Shown here: piece by piece, positions 26,517 to 35,253 of the stretch | Position numbering within the stretch: position 1 is the stretch's first letter | Layout of the letters: every line of letters starts with the position of its first letter | DNA from: Caulobacter endophyticus | Lineage (GTDB): Bacteria; Pseudomonadota; Alphaproteobacteria; Caulobacterales; Caulobacteraceae | NCBI RefSeq assembly: GCF_029543245.1 | Contig: NZ_JARQWV010000014.1 | Span: forward strand, 1-64,000 | DNA length: 64,000 nucleotides | Direction: 5' to 3' | The notes under the pieces: generated by a model | Database searches by the model: none | What the model saw: only the letters and a program-made list of their open reading frames with translations | What the model was told of the DNA's origin: nothing | Made by a program: the position numbers and the translations under genes

Positions 26517-28256
26517 ATGCTGGGTCTGGTGGCGGCTATGGCGATGGCGGCGGGGGGCGAGGCGCCGCTGCGGATGAACGACCTTCAGGCCGTCGGCACG
26601 CACAACTCCTACAAGCAGGCGATCCCCGACGCCGAGCTTGCCGCCATGGTCGCCGCGCGCGGCCGACCCGTCCTGGGGCTCGACTACGCCCACCGCCCGC
26701 TATCCGAACAGCTCGACGCCGGCGCCCGCCAGCTGGAGATCGACGTCGTTTCCGACCCGCAGGGCGGCCGCTACGCCAGGCCTCTCACGGCCCTGGGCGG
26801 CGGGACCGTGCTGCCGCCGGCCACCATTCAGGCCCTGGCCAGGCCGGGCTTCAAGACCCTGCACATGCCCGATGTCGACTTCCGCAGTTCGTGCGTGACC
26901 TTCGTCGAGTGCCTGTCCCAGATCCGCGCCTGGTCGGACCAGCATCGCGACCACGCCCCGATCCTGATCATGCTCAACGCCAAGGAAGGCCAGGCCAGCC
27001 TGCCGGGCGGCGCCACGCCCCCGCCCTTCGACGAGAAGACCTTCGACGCCCTGGACGCCGAGATCCGGAGCGTCTTCGGCCCCGACCGCCTGATCACCCC
27101 CGACCTAGTCCAGGGCAAGAAGCCGACCCTGCGCGAGGCGGTGCTGGCCGGCGGCTGGCCGACGCTGGAAGCCTCGCGCGGCAAGGTGTTCTTCGCCCTC
27201 GACGAGGGCCCCGAGAAGGTGGCGATCTATCGCGGCAAGCGCGGGTCGCTGGAAGGCCGGGCGATGTTCGTCAACACCGACGAGGCCTCGCCGGCCGCCG
27301 CCTACCTGACCCTCAATGACCCCGTCGCCGACAAGGCCCGCATCACCGCGGCCGTGAAGGCCGGCTTCATCGTCCGCACCCGCGCCGACGCCGACACCTG
27401 GGCCGCCCGCGACGGCGACGTGACCATGCGCAGCGCCGCCCTCTCCAGCGGCGCGCAGTACGTCTCGACCGACTATCTGTGGGCCGACCCGCGCTTTGGC
27501 ACGACCTACACCGTGCGCCTGCCGGGCGGCGAGGCGGCCGCCTGCAACCCGGTGCGCGCGCCCAAAGCCTGCGACGGCGCCATCGAGATGACCGCCGGCG
27601 CGCCGGCCAAGGGCTATCTCGACCCGGCCCAGCGTCCCGACCTGACCAAGGTCTTGGCCCCGCCGCCCAAGCCCGGCTCGCCCCGCGCCGTGGCCGACGC
27701 GGCCATCTTCGACGCCAGTCGCGCCCTGAAGGACACGCCCCGCTGGGCGCTAGCCACGTCGGACGTCACCGGCCACTTCTACGACCATTACGCGGCGGCC
27801 CTGGGCGTTCGCCTGACGCCGCAGGAGGCGCCGATCCTGACCGCCCTGCTGGAACGCTCGGGCGCCGACCGCTCGGTGGTGGGCGCCGCCAAGACCTTCT
27901 GGGGCACGGACCGCCCCTATGTCGGCAAGGAAAGCGCGCCGACCTGCGAGGCCAAGACCGCCCACCTGACCGGCAACCCCGACTATCCCTCCGGCCACTC
28001 GGCCCACGGCGAGCACGTGGCGATGATCCTGGCCGAGGTGGCGCCGTCGCGGGCCGACGCCCTCTACGCCCGCGGCCGCGAATATGCCGAAAGCCGCTGG
28101 ATCTGCGGCTCGCACACGGTCAGCGCCACCGAGGCGGGTCTCCAGGCAGGCGCGGTGATCTACGCCGCCGAGCACCGCTCGCCCGCCTTCCGCCTCGACC
28201 TAGAGATGGCCCGCGCCGAGGTCGCCGCCGCCCTGTCCAGGGCAAACCCGAAATAG
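26517..28256 (+). CDS. Fusion: PI-PLC-like phosphodiesterase plus class A acid phosphatase
   Basis: A 579-aa two-domain protein. Residues about 20-335 match the Ca2+-dependent phosphoinositide phospholipase C-like family: VGTHNSYKQAIP with catalytic-type H29, QLDAGARQLEIDVVSDP, and a second His in TLHMPDVDF. Residues about 380-570 are a PAP2/class A non-specific acid phosphatase: K459-x6-R466-P467, PSGH (491-494) and SR-x5-H (S526, R527, H533). In the classical signature SRx5Hx3D the final Asp supports the catalytic His; here the position is A537. A weak hydrophobic N-terminus (LGLVAAMAMAAGG) may be a short signal peptide. Start ATG 26517 has GGAG eight bases upstream. It is followed by a TonB receptor (68-base gap) and an MFS gene. 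One protein could first release a phosphorylated head group and then dephosphorylate it. Confidence 0.86.
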   Translation: MLGLVAAMAMAAGGEAPLRMNDLQAVGTHNSYKQAIPDAELAAMVAARGRPVLGLDYAHRPLSEQLDAGARQLEIDVVSDPQGGRYARPLTALGGGTVLPPATIQALARPGFKTLHMPDVDFRSSCVTFVECLSQIRAWSDQHRDHAPILIMLNAKEGQASLPGGATPPPFDEKTFDALDAEIRSVFGPDRLITPDLVQGKKPTLREAVLAGGWPTLEASRGKVFFALDEGPEKVAIYRGKRGSLEGRAMFVNTDEASPAAAYLTLNDPVADKARITAAVKAGFIVRTRADADTWAARDGDVTMRSAALSSGAQYVSTDYLWADPRFGTTYTVRLPGGEAAACNPVRAPKACDGAIEMTAGAPAKGYLDPAQRPDLTKVLAPPPKPGSPRAVADAAIFDASRALKDTPRWALATSDVTGHFYDHYAAALGVRLTPQEAPILTALLERSGADRSVVGAAKTFWGTDRPYVGKESAPTCEAKTAHLTGNPDYPSGHSAHGEHVAMILAEVAPSRADALYARGREYAESRWICGSHTVSATEAGLQAGAVIYAAEHRSPAFRLDLEMARAEVAAALSRANPK

Positions 28257-28262
28257 GCAAAC

Positions 28263-28285
28263 GCAAGTCGCCGAACGGCGCTTGC
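28263..28285 (+). terminator. Weak hairpin after the fusion gene
   Basis: GCAAG-t-CGCC / GGCG-CTTGC with a GAAC loop sits just downstream of the stop. No T-run follows (AAAACG instead), so it is more likely an attenuating or processing hairpin than a terminator. Confidence 0.3.
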
Positions 28286-28324
28286 CAAAACGATAGTTAT
28301 AGCTAGCATCCTCCCCATACGGAC

Positions 28325-30610
28325 ATGCGGGGGGTTGTAGCTGTGTACAGACTGCAAGTGTTCGCCGGGGTCGCGGCCGTCGCCTTGATGGCGTCCGCGA
28401 CCTCATCCTGGGCTCAGACGGCAAGTGAAGCCGCGCCCGTCGCGCTCGACGAGATCGTCGTCACCGCTCAGCGGCGGGCGGAGAACCTGCAGGAGGTGCC
28501 CGTCTCTGTCACCGCCATGACGGGCGCCCAGCTGCAGAACCAGCGGGTCGGCGACGTGCTGGCGCTGTCGGGCCTGGCGCCCGGCCTTCAGATCAAGACC
28601 GACGACAACGCCGCCAACCCGCGCATGTTCATCCGCGGCATCGGCGTCAACGACTTCAACCCCGGCACGGCCAGCGCGGTCGGCGTCTATGTCGACGGGG
28701 TCTATGTGGCCTCGCCGCTGGCCCAGCTGGCCGGCTTCTACGACCTGGAGCAGGTGGAAGTGCTGCGCGGCCCGCAAGGCACGCTCTACGGTCGCAACAC
28801 CACCGGCGGGGCGATCAACGTCGTCACCAAGAAGCCGTCGAGCACGCCCAGCGGCGACTTCGCCATCGAGTTCGGCCGCTTCAACGCCGTCAACGCCCAG
28901 GGCGGCTTTAGCGGACCTATCGCCGGTGACGTGCTGTCGTTCCGGGTCAGCGGCCTCTACGACAAGAACGACGGCTATACGACCAATCGCCTGACGGGGA
29001 ACAAGGGCAACGACGCCAACCGCTGGGCCACGCGCCTGGCGCTGCGCTATCAGCCCGACGACAAGCTGACCGCCGACCTTTCGCTCAGCCTCAACCAGTC
29101 GCGCGGCGGATCGATCTGGACCTACCATCGCTCGTTGATCGCCCAGACGCCCGAGGCGGCCGGCGATTTCGATCCCAGCCTCGGCTACGCCGTCTGCAAG
29201 CCGGCCTTCTACACCTCGGGCCAGTGCACGAACGTGCTGGGCTACGCCAACACCAGCAGCAACCTCTACGAGGGCGACTACCGGTTCGAGGGCAAGGACA
29301 TCGTCAAGCTGTTCGGGGCGACGGCCAGCGTCTCCTACGACCTGGGCGACATGACGCTGTATTCGATCACCGGCTACCAGCGCGCCGCCCGCGACGACTG
29401 GGAGGACACCGACGCCAACCCCTTGCAGGTGATCAGCGCCCGCTACATCGCCTTGCAGGAGACGCTGAGCCAGGAGTTCCGGCTGCAGTCGAACGGCGCG
29501 GGTCCCACCCGCTGGGTGACCGGCCTCTACTGGGCCAAGGACGATCTCTCCAACGACAGCCGCTACGACGTGCTGGGCGACCTGCGCAGCCCCACGCCCG
29601 ACAACCCCACCGGCATGGACCCGGCCGCCAGCATCGGCGTGTTCGGCTGGCCGCTGACCCAGAAGACCCGCAGTTGGGCCGTCTTCGGCCAGATCGACCG
29701 CGACCTGACCTCGCGCCTGACCTTCACGGCCGGCCTGCGCTATTCGGTCGACGACAAGAGCTTCCACTATGTCAGCGACGTCGACTACGGCCTGGTGACG
29801 CTGTTCACCTACGACGGCGACAAGACCTTCAAGTCGCTGTCGGGCAGGCTTGGCCTGCGCTACGCCCTGACCGACGACGCCAACCTCTATGCGACCTACA
29901 ATCGCGGCTACAAGAGCGGCGGCTTCTTCACCGGCCAGACCACCGCGCCGGAAGACCTGGGCCCCTATGACGACGAGACCGTCGACGCCTTCGAGGTCGG
30001 GGCCAAGAGCGAGTTCCTCGACCGCCGCCTGCGCCTGAACGCCGCCGCCTTCTATTACGACTACCAAGACCTGCAGGTTTACACCGTGATCCAGCGCGGG
30101 GCCCTGTCGGTGCAGTACTTCACCAACGCCTCGGCCGCCCGGGTCTACGGCGCCGAGGCCGAGATCGAGGCTCGCCCCGCGCGCGGCCTGTCGCTCACCC
30201 TGGGCGCGGCCCTGCTGAACGCCGAGTACAAGGACTTCGTCTCGGTCGGGCAGGACTATTCGGGCAACCGCCTGCCCTCGGCCCCCAAGGCCAGCGTCAA
30301 CGGCGTGGTCCGCTACGAGCACCCGCTGCCGGTCGGCGACTTCGCCGGCCAGCTGGACTTCACCTACCGCTCCAAGGTGTTCTTCGACACCGCCAACACC
30401 GAACGGCTCAGCGACAAGGGCCGGGCCTACGTCAACGGCCAGCTGGGCTGGAAGCTCGACGGCGGCCGCTACGAGCTGGGCGTGTGGGGCAAGAACCTGC
30501 TCGACGAGACCAACATCCTCGACATCACCGCCGTCGAGGGCCTGGGCTTCGACGTCTTCAGCATGGGCCCGCCGCGCACCTACGGCGTCTATCTGCGGGC
30601 CCGCTATTGA
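28325..30610 (+). CDS. TonB-dependent receptor
   Basis: A 761-aa outer-membrane receptor without an STN domain. The signal peptide ends TSSWAQ (about residue 31); a TonB-box-like LDEIVVTAQRR follows. The plug domain contains QVEVLRGPQGTLYGRNTTGG, and the barrel ends with YGVYLRARY. In the barrel, YATYNRGYKSGGFF and VYGAEAEIEARP are features of the large alphaproteobacterial receptor group. The next gene, an MFS transporter, begins inside its stop codon. Its ligand may be linked to the upstream phospholipase-phosphatase, but this is inference from position. Confidence 0.93.
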   Translation: MRGVVAVYRLQVFAGVAAVALMASATSSWAQTASEAAPVALDEIVVTAQRRAENLQEVPVSVTAMTGAQLQNQRVGDVLALSGLAPGLQIKTDDNAANPRMFIRGIGVNDFNPGTASAVGVYVDGVYVASPLAQLAGFYDLEQVEVLRGPQGTLYGRNTTGGAINVVTKKPSSTPSGDFAIEFGRFNAVNAQGGFSGPIAGDVLSFRVSGLYDKNDGYTTNRLTGNKGNDANRWATRLALRYQPDDKLTADLSLSLNQSRGGSIWTYHRSLIAQTPEAAGDFDPSLGYAVCKPAFYTSGQCTNVLGYANTSSNLYEGDYRFEGKDIVKLFGATASVSYDLGDMTLYSITGYQRAARDDWEDTDANPLQVISARYIALQETLSQEFRLQSNGAGPTRWVTGLYWAKDDLSNDSRYDVLGDLRSPTPDNPTGMDPAASIGVFGWPLTQKTRSWAVFGQIDRDLTSRLTFTAGLRYSVDDKSFHYVSDVDYGLVTLFTYDGDKTFKSLSGRLGLRYALTDDANLYATYNRGYKSGGFFTGQTTAPEDLGPYDDETVDAFEVGAKSEFLDRRLRLNAAAFYYDYQDLQVYTVIQRGALSVQYFTNASAARVYGAEAEIEARPARGLSLTLGAALLNAEYKDFVSVGQDYSGNRLPSAPKASVNGVVRYEHPLPVGDFAGQLDFTYRSKVFFDTANTERLSDKGRAYVNGQLGWKLDGGRYELGVWGKNLLDETNILDITAVEGLGFDVFSMGPPRTYGVYLRARY

Positions 30611-31815
30611 GCGGCCCGGACGCGTCGTGGATCGGCCCGCCGCCCAGCCTGACGCAGCGGCTGGCCGTTCTGTGGATCGGCATCGTCGGAGTGTTGTTTC
30701 CCGGCGTCGGGCCGCTGCTGCTGGGCGGGCTGGAAGCGGCCGGAAGGCTGACCGCGAGCGAGATCGGCCTGGCCGGCATGGCCGAGCTGGCGGCGATGGG
30801 GATCGGCGCGGCGCTGCTGGGTCCGGTTTTCGGGGCTAGGCGGCTGCGGCCGGCGGCGGTGGCCTGCGGCTGCTTCCTGGCGGCGCTGAATCTCGCCTCC
30901 ACCTTCGCCCATGACGGGCTGCTGGTGCTGACCCGGGCGGCGGCGGGCCTGCCGGCCGGAGCGCTGATCTGGATCGTCACTGGCATGATCGTCCGCTCGC
31001 CCCGGCCCGATCGCTGGTCGGGGGTCTATCTCACCGTCCAGACCCTGGCCCAGCTGGCCGTGGTGGCGGGCCTGACGGTCTTCGTCATCGGCCAGTTCGG
31101 CCCCAATGGCGGCTTCATGGCCCTGGCCGGCGTCCTGATCCCCCGCGCCTGGGCCGCCCTGCCCCGGACCGAGGACGCCCCCAAAGGCCTGCCCAGCCCG
31201 CGCGGCTGGGTCGCCCTGCTGGCGGTGTTCTGCTTCCAGGCCTTCATCCTGGCCCTGTGGATCTATGCCGAGCCGCTGTCGCGCCAGGCGGGACACCCGG
31301 CGACCACGGCGGGCCTGGCCTTCTCGATCTCGCTGGCGGCCCAGGTGGCCGGCGGCGCGGCGGCCACGGCCCTGGCCGGACGGGTCTCTTGGTTCGTGTC
31401 GCTGACCGGCGGGGTCTGCGCGGCGGCAGCCTGTCTCGTGATCTTCGCGGCCCTGCCGACCGTCCCGCTGTTCCTGGCCGCCTCGGGCCTGTTCGGTTTC
31501 GCGTGGCTGTTCGCCTCGCCGTTCCTGACGCCCCTGGCCATCGAGGCCGACCCCAGCCGGAGGGCCGCCCTGCTCGGCCCCGGCGCCAGCCTGCTGGGCT
31601 GCGCGGCCGGGCCGCTGCTGGCCGCCCTGATCGTCGGCGAGCACGACGTGCGCGCCGCGGCGCATCTGGCCCAGGCCCTGGCGGTCGTCACCCTCGCCCT
31701 GATCGGCGGCCTGCACCTGACCCGCCGCAAGGATCATCGCGCCAAGTCGACCACACCCGACGCAATCCCTTTGGATAAAGCGAAGTTGGGCATTGCGAGC
31801 CCGCCCGACCTCTGA
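30607..31815 (+). CDS. MFS transporter, start overlapping the receptor stop
   Basis: About 402 aa with 10-12 predicted membrane helices, no signal peptide, and a long hydrophobic series (LAVLWIGIVGVLFPGVGPLLL through AQALAVVTLALIGGLHL). The conserved MFS-type basic loop is weak. The frame is open upstream but runs antisense to nothing useful and through the receptor gene; the most sensible start is TTG 30607, overlapping the receptor TGA by three bases (TTGA), so coupled translation is likely. A GTG a few codons later is an alternative. It probably carries the receptor's substrate, or its breakdown product, across the inner membrane. The last 30 residues are polar and poorly MFS-like. Confidence 0.82.
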   Translation: MSGPDASWIGPPPSLTQRLAVLWIGIVGVLFPGVGPLLLGGLEAAGRLTASEIGLAGMAELAAMGIGAALLGPVFGARRLRPAAVACGCFLAALNLASTFAHDGLLVLTRAAAGLPAGALIWIVTGMIVRSPRPDRWSGVYLTVQTLAQLAVVAGLTVFVIGQFGPNGGFMALAGVLIPRAWAALPRTEDAPKGLPSPRGWVALLAVFCFQAFILALWIYAEPLSRQAGHPATTAGLAFSISLAAQVAGGAAATALAGRVSWFVSLTGGVCAAAACLVIFAALPTVPLFLAASGLFGFAWLFASPFLTPLAIEADPSRRAALLGPGASLLGCAAGPLLAALIVGEHDVRAAAHLAQALAVVTLALIGGLHLTRRKDHRAKSTTPDAIPLDKAKLGIASPPDL

Positions 31816-32729
31816 TAGCCAGACCCCCTCTTCGCCGACGCAAGCGTGTCGACCCGGTGGCCCGGTGGCGGAGTGGTTACGCGCCGGACTGCAAATCCGT
31901 TTACCCCGGTTCGATTCCGGGCGATGGTGTCTTTCGGGAAGCACGAGCCGCCATAGCCGGGGCCGGCGTTGAGGAACTTCGACCCGATGCGCTTGTCCAG
32001 GCCGATGCCCTTGGCCACCTGCTGCACGTCGGCCCCGACCTTTTCACACAGGTCGGCCATCTCGTTGATGAAGGTGATCTTCATCGCCAGGAAGGCGTTG
32101 GCGGCGTACTTGATCAGCTCGCTGGTGCGGCGGCCGGTGAAGACGATCGGGGTCTCGTTGAGGCTCAAGGGGCGGTAGAGCTCGCGCATCACCGCCTGGG
32201 CCCGCTCGTCCTCGGCGCCGACCACCACGCGGTCGGGGCGCTTGAAGTCCTCGATGGCCGCGCCCTCGCGCAGGAACTCCGGATTGGAGACCACGGCGAA
32301 CTGGGCGGCCGGATTGACCCGCTTGATGATCGCCTCGACCTCGTCGCCGGTGCCCACCGGCACGGTCGACTTGGTGACGACGACAGTAAAGCCGTCGATC
32401 AGGCCGGCGATCTCCTCGGCGGCGGCGTAGACGTAGGACAGGTCGGCATGGCCGTCGCCGCGGCGGGTGGGCGTGCCCACGGCGATGAACACCGCGTCGG
32501 CGTCCTTGATCGCCTGGGCGCCTTCCAGGGTGAACGACAGCCGGCCCTCGCGGACGTTGCGGGCCACCAGGTCGTCCAGGCCCGGCTCATAGATCGGGAT
32601 CTCGCCGGCCAGCAGCCGCGAGATCTTGCGCGGATCCTTGTCGATGCACGTCACCACGTGACCGAAGTCCGCAAAGCACGCTCCGGACACCAGGCCCACA
32701 TAGCCCGTGCCAATCATCGCTACGCGCAT
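31734..32729 (-). pseudogene. ugd: UDP-glucose 6-dehydrogenase, 3' third lost at a tRNA-Cys junction
   Basis: The frame encodes the first about 268 residues of a UDP-glucose/GDP-mannose dehydrogenase: GTGYVGL (7-13), NAD-binding strands, the central helix with FLAMKITFINEMADLCEKVG, and the catalytic cysteine C263 in GYGGSCFPKDT. The normal enzyme is about 430-440 aa; the C-terminal UDP-binding domain is absent. After KDT (codon ending 31926) the frame continues only through antisense tRNA-Cys and the 3' end of the MFS gene, giving a 331-aa chimera. UGD makes UDP-glucuronate for surface polysaccharide; this version should be inactive unless another copy exists. The break coincides exactly with loss of the tRNA 3' end. 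Confidence 0.85.
31859..31922 (+). tRNA. tRNA-Cys (GCA) with its 3' acceptor end missing
   Basis: The body of a tRNA-Cys is clear: the loop CTGCAAA (anticodon GCA) on a stem with four of five pairs, and a perfect T arm CCCGG-TTCGATT-CCGGG (31905-31921). A 5' acceptor strand GGCCCGG is present (31859-31865), but the bases after the T arm (CGATGGT, then GTCT) do not pair with it and no CCA follows. From about 31922 the sequence is the C-terminal part of the ugd gene on the other strand. The 5' side also has a tandem CCCGGTGG repeat (31853-31868). As it stands the gene should not make a functional tRNA. Confidence 0.75.
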
Positions 32730-33097
32730 GTCATCCCCTGCTCAATAAGAGCCCCGCCCAGCCGGCGGTACAAAAACACCGAGTGATTTTAATTCGACAT
32801 TCCGTGCCGAAGCGCAATCACCAACTGATGACTATTCAAAAGAAATTTTTATGTGGCCAAAGTTTGTGCCTGGCGACGACATCGCGGCCGAAAAACGCGA
32901 CCGACCGTCCGGGATCGGAACACCCTTCAAACTTGACTATAAGGGGAATTAATCACCTTGATGACAAAAAGAGCACGGTTCGGGCAATAATTATACTTAC
33001 CTTGACCGTAGCGGCGTCGCTCTATGCGGAAAATGCCGCCTGACTTATCAAACACGCATTCGAACCGCCCACCGAACATGCTTAACAGGCCCGTCGC
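32730..33097. other. AT-richer intergenic stretch without a convincing gene
   Basis: The 368 bases between divergent ugd and the SGNH gene are clearly less GC-rich than their surroundings (for example around 32800-32860 and 32930-33000). They probably hold promoters for both genes. An 86-codon frame crosses it (32783-33043) but has no family resemblance or Shine-Dalgarno. No strong -35/-10 pair or palindrome was found. Confidence 0.6.
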
Positions 33098-33886
33098 ATG
33101 AGCTCCCTCGCCGCCTATCTGCGCGACCTGAAGCGCTCGCGGTTCTTCCTGCCGGGGGTGGGTGTCGGGGCCTTGCTGGGCTTTGGCCTGTCGGCCGCAT
33201 GGTTCCAGACCACCCTGCCCCAATGGCGCCCGACGGGCAGCGCGGCGGCCCGCACCGTGGTCAAACTGGAGGCCGCGGCGGGGGCGCCGGTCGTTCTCAA
33301 ACGCGGCGCCGTCATCGTCTGCGAGGGCGACAGCCTGACCTACGGCTTCAAGCGCTGGGGCGAATCGATTCCCGGAATCAACGGCTCGCCCTCGCCGCGC
33401 AGCCCCACGCCCTACCCCGAAACCCTGCGCGGCCTGCTGGGCGACAGGGTCACTGTGGTCAATCACGGCAAGCCCGGCGACCAGACGCTGGACGGCCTGA
33501 CCCGCTGGGCCCGCGCGCCGACCGGCGACCTGACGATCATCATGTACGGCGCCAACGACGCCAAGGTGCGCGGCAAGCCCGGCGCCCTGGATGTGAAGGT
33601 CTATGCCAGTCTGCTGGAGGCCCTGGTGCGCCGCCGGCTCGACGACGGCGGACAGGTCATCGTGCTGCTGCCGCCGCCGGCCTCGGCGCGCGACACGCAA
33701 CCCCGGCTCGATCCGTTCCGCGAGGCCGCCGCCCAGGTCGCCGCCCGCACCGGGGTCAAGGCCGTCGACGCCGGAGAGGCCCTCGCCGACATCGGCGCGC
33801 CGCTGCAATACGACGGCCTGCACCTGAACGACCAGGCCAACCTGGCCATCGCCCGCGCCCTGGCCACGCATATCCGCGTCGAATAG
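33098..33886 (+). CDS. Membrane-anchored SGNH/GDSL hydrolase
   Basis: A 262-aa protein. One N-terminal membrane helix (FFLPGVGVGALLGFGLSAAWF, about residues 16-36) anchors a periplasmic SGNH domain. Block I is EGDSLTYG with nucleophile S79, the Gly block is NHGKPGDQT, block III is MYGANDAK, and block V is DGLHLND, giving the Ser-Asp-His triad. Such proteins are esterases or acetyl-transferring/deacetylating enzymes of cell-surface glycans. Its neighbour ugd (divergent) makes UDP-glucuronate, so a polysaccharide role is plausible but unproven. Confidence 0.85.
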   Translation: MSSLAAYLRDLKRSRFFLPGVGVGALLGFGLSAAWFQTTLPQWRPTGSAAARTVVKLEAAAGAPVVLKRGAVIVCEGDSLTYGFKRWGESIPGINGSPSPRSPTPYPETLRGLLGDRVTVVNHGKPGDQTLDGLTRWARAPTGDLTIIMYGANDAKVRGKPGALDVKVYASLLEALVRRRLDDGGQVIVLLPPPASARDTQPRLDPFREAAAQVAARTGVKAVDAGEALADIGAPLQYDGLHLNDQANLAIARALATHIRVE

Positions 33887-33978
33887 CCCTCCCCGGACGA
33901 CCGGCGATTCATCCAGAGGATGCTTGCGCCACGATCCGCCCGGACCCAGTCTCGCACAGCGAAGCTGGACGTTTTGCG

Positions 33979-34440
33979 ATGCCCGCCCTGCCGACGCCGC
34001 TTCCCGCGACCGACGGCGCCGCCCGACCCAAGAGGCCGAACCGGCGGACGGGAGCCCTGCGCATCCTGATCGTCGACGACACCCCCGCCAACCTGATCCT
34101 GGCTCAAGCCGTGCTCGACGCCGCCGGCCATACGACGACCGGCGTCCCCGACGGCGCGGCTGGCGTGGCGGCCGTGCGAGACGGAACCTTCGATCTGGTT
34201 CTGATGGACGTGCGCATGCCCGGCATGGACGGACTGGCCGCCACCCGGGCGATCCGCGCCCTGCCCCCGCCGGCCGGCGCCGTGCCGATCCTGGCCATGA
34301 CCGCCGACGCCCCACCTTCGGAACTCAAGACCTTCCGCGCCGCCGGCATGAACGGCCACGTGGCCAAGCCGATCGACATCCAGGCCTTGCTGGCCAAGGT
34401 GCGCGAGGCGGCGGCGAACTCTCCAAAGCAGACAGGCTAG
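33979..34440 (+). CDS. Single-domain response regulator
   Basis: About 153 aa from ATG 33979; the frame is open upstream through the hydrolase gene. A 25-residue Pro/Arg-rich N-terminus precedes a CheY-like receiver: acidic pair VDDTPAN, phosphoacceptor D77 in LVLMDVRMPGMDG, Thr in AMTADA and Lys in VAKPID. No output domain follows, so it acts by protein contact. Receivers of this type (MDVRMPGMDG, GAAGVAAVR) are often partners of hybrid histidine kinases. The adjacent KdpD is convergent and has its own regulator. A hairpin follows the stop. Confidence 0.88.
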   Translation: MPALPTPLPATDGAARPKRPNRRTGALRILIVDDTPANLILAQAVLDAAGHTTTGVPDGAAGVAAVRDGTFDLVLMDVRMPGMDGLAATRAIRALPPPAGAVPILAMTADAPPSELKTFRAAGMNGHVAKPIDIQALLAKVREAAANSPKQTG

Positions 34441-34451
34441 GCGCATCAAAT

Positions 34452-34472
34452 CCCTCTCTCATGGAGAGAGGG
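34452..34472 (+). terminator. Hairpin after the response regulator
   Basis: A 9-bp perfect stem CCCTCTCTC / GAGAGAGGG with a 3-base loop lies 11 bases after the stop. The 3' side is TCAAAAAG and lacks a T-run. On the other strand the kdp operon ends nearby (34554), and the complement gives an ATTTGATG tail; it may serve both directions weakly. Confidence 0.45.
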
Positions 34473-34553
34473 TCAAAAAGGGTCGTGACGCGAAGTAGGC
34501 TCCTGCACCGACTTCGAGCGATCAAATCGCGCGGACGCTTGAGAGATCGCCCC

Positions 34554-35246
34554 TCAGTCCCCGATGAAGCGATACCCCACGCCCGGCTCGGTCAGCAGGA
34601 TCTTCGGGTGGGCCGGGTCGGCCTCCAGCTTCTGGCGCAGCTGGCCGACGAACACACGCAGGTACTGGGTGTCGTGCATGTGCGCGGGGCCCCAGACCGA
34701 AGTCAGCAGCTCCTTGTGGGTCAGCACCTTGCCGCGCCCCAGGGCGAGCCTGGCCAGCACCTCGTATTCGCGCGGCGAGATCTTCACCACCGCCCCATCG
34801 CGGGTGACCAGGCGCTTTTCGAGGTCCAGCTCAACCGCCCCGGCCCGGATCGGGCCGACCGGCGCCTGGGTGGCCGCCTTCTGGCGTAGGGCCACGCGCA
34901 GCCGGGCCAGCAGTTCGCCGACCCCGAACGGCTTTTCCACATAGTCGTTGGCGCCCCGGTCCAGGGCCTCGATCTTCTCGATCTCGCGATCGCGGGCCGA
35001 CAGGATCAGGATCGGGCCGTCATAGAAGGCGCGGGCCTTTTCCAGCACCTCCTTGCCGTCCATGTCGGGCAAACCAAGGTCGAGGACGACGGCGTCGGGC
35101 GACCACAAGGCGATGCCGCGCAAGCCCTCCTGGCCGCCGTCGGCGCGCAGCGGGTCGTAGCCGGCCGCGTCGAGCGCGGGGCCGAGGAACCGGTGGATCT
35201 GCGGCTCGTCGTCGATGACCAGGATGCGGGGGCGAAGCGCGCTCAT
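34554..35246 (-). CDS. kdpE: Response regulator KdpE
   Basis: A 230-aa OmpR/PhoB-type regulator: receiver with IDDEPQ, phosphoacceptor D56 in VVLDLGLPD, and K in VEKPFG; then a winged-helix domain with ISPREYEVLARLALGRGKVLTHKELL and the end YLRVFVGQLRQKLEADP. It is the cognate partner of KdpD (7-base gap) and activates kdpFABC when potassium is limiting. It is the last gene of the operon. Confidence 0.96.
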   Translation of the reverse strand: MSALRPRILVIDDEPQIHRFLGPALDAAGYDPLRADGGQEGLRGIALWSPDAVVLDLGLPDMDGKEVLEKARAFYDGPILILSARDREIEKIEALDRGANDYVEKPFGVGELLARLRVALRQKAATQAPVGPIRAGAVELDLEKRLVTRDGAVVKISPREYEVLARLALGRGKVLTHKELLTSVWGPAHMHDTQYLRVFVGQLRQKLEADPAHPKILLTEPGVGYRFIGD

Positions 35247-35253
35247 GACCGGC

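Noticed and set aside
31734..31925. The last 60 or so residues of the ugd-containing frame as a real C-terminus
   Set aside because: They are the reverse complement of tRNA-Cys and of the MFS gene's 3' end, so not protein-coding in origin.
32783..33043. An 86-codon frame upstream of the SGNH gene
   Set aside because: No ribosome site, no family pattern, and it covers AT-rich promoter-like DNA.
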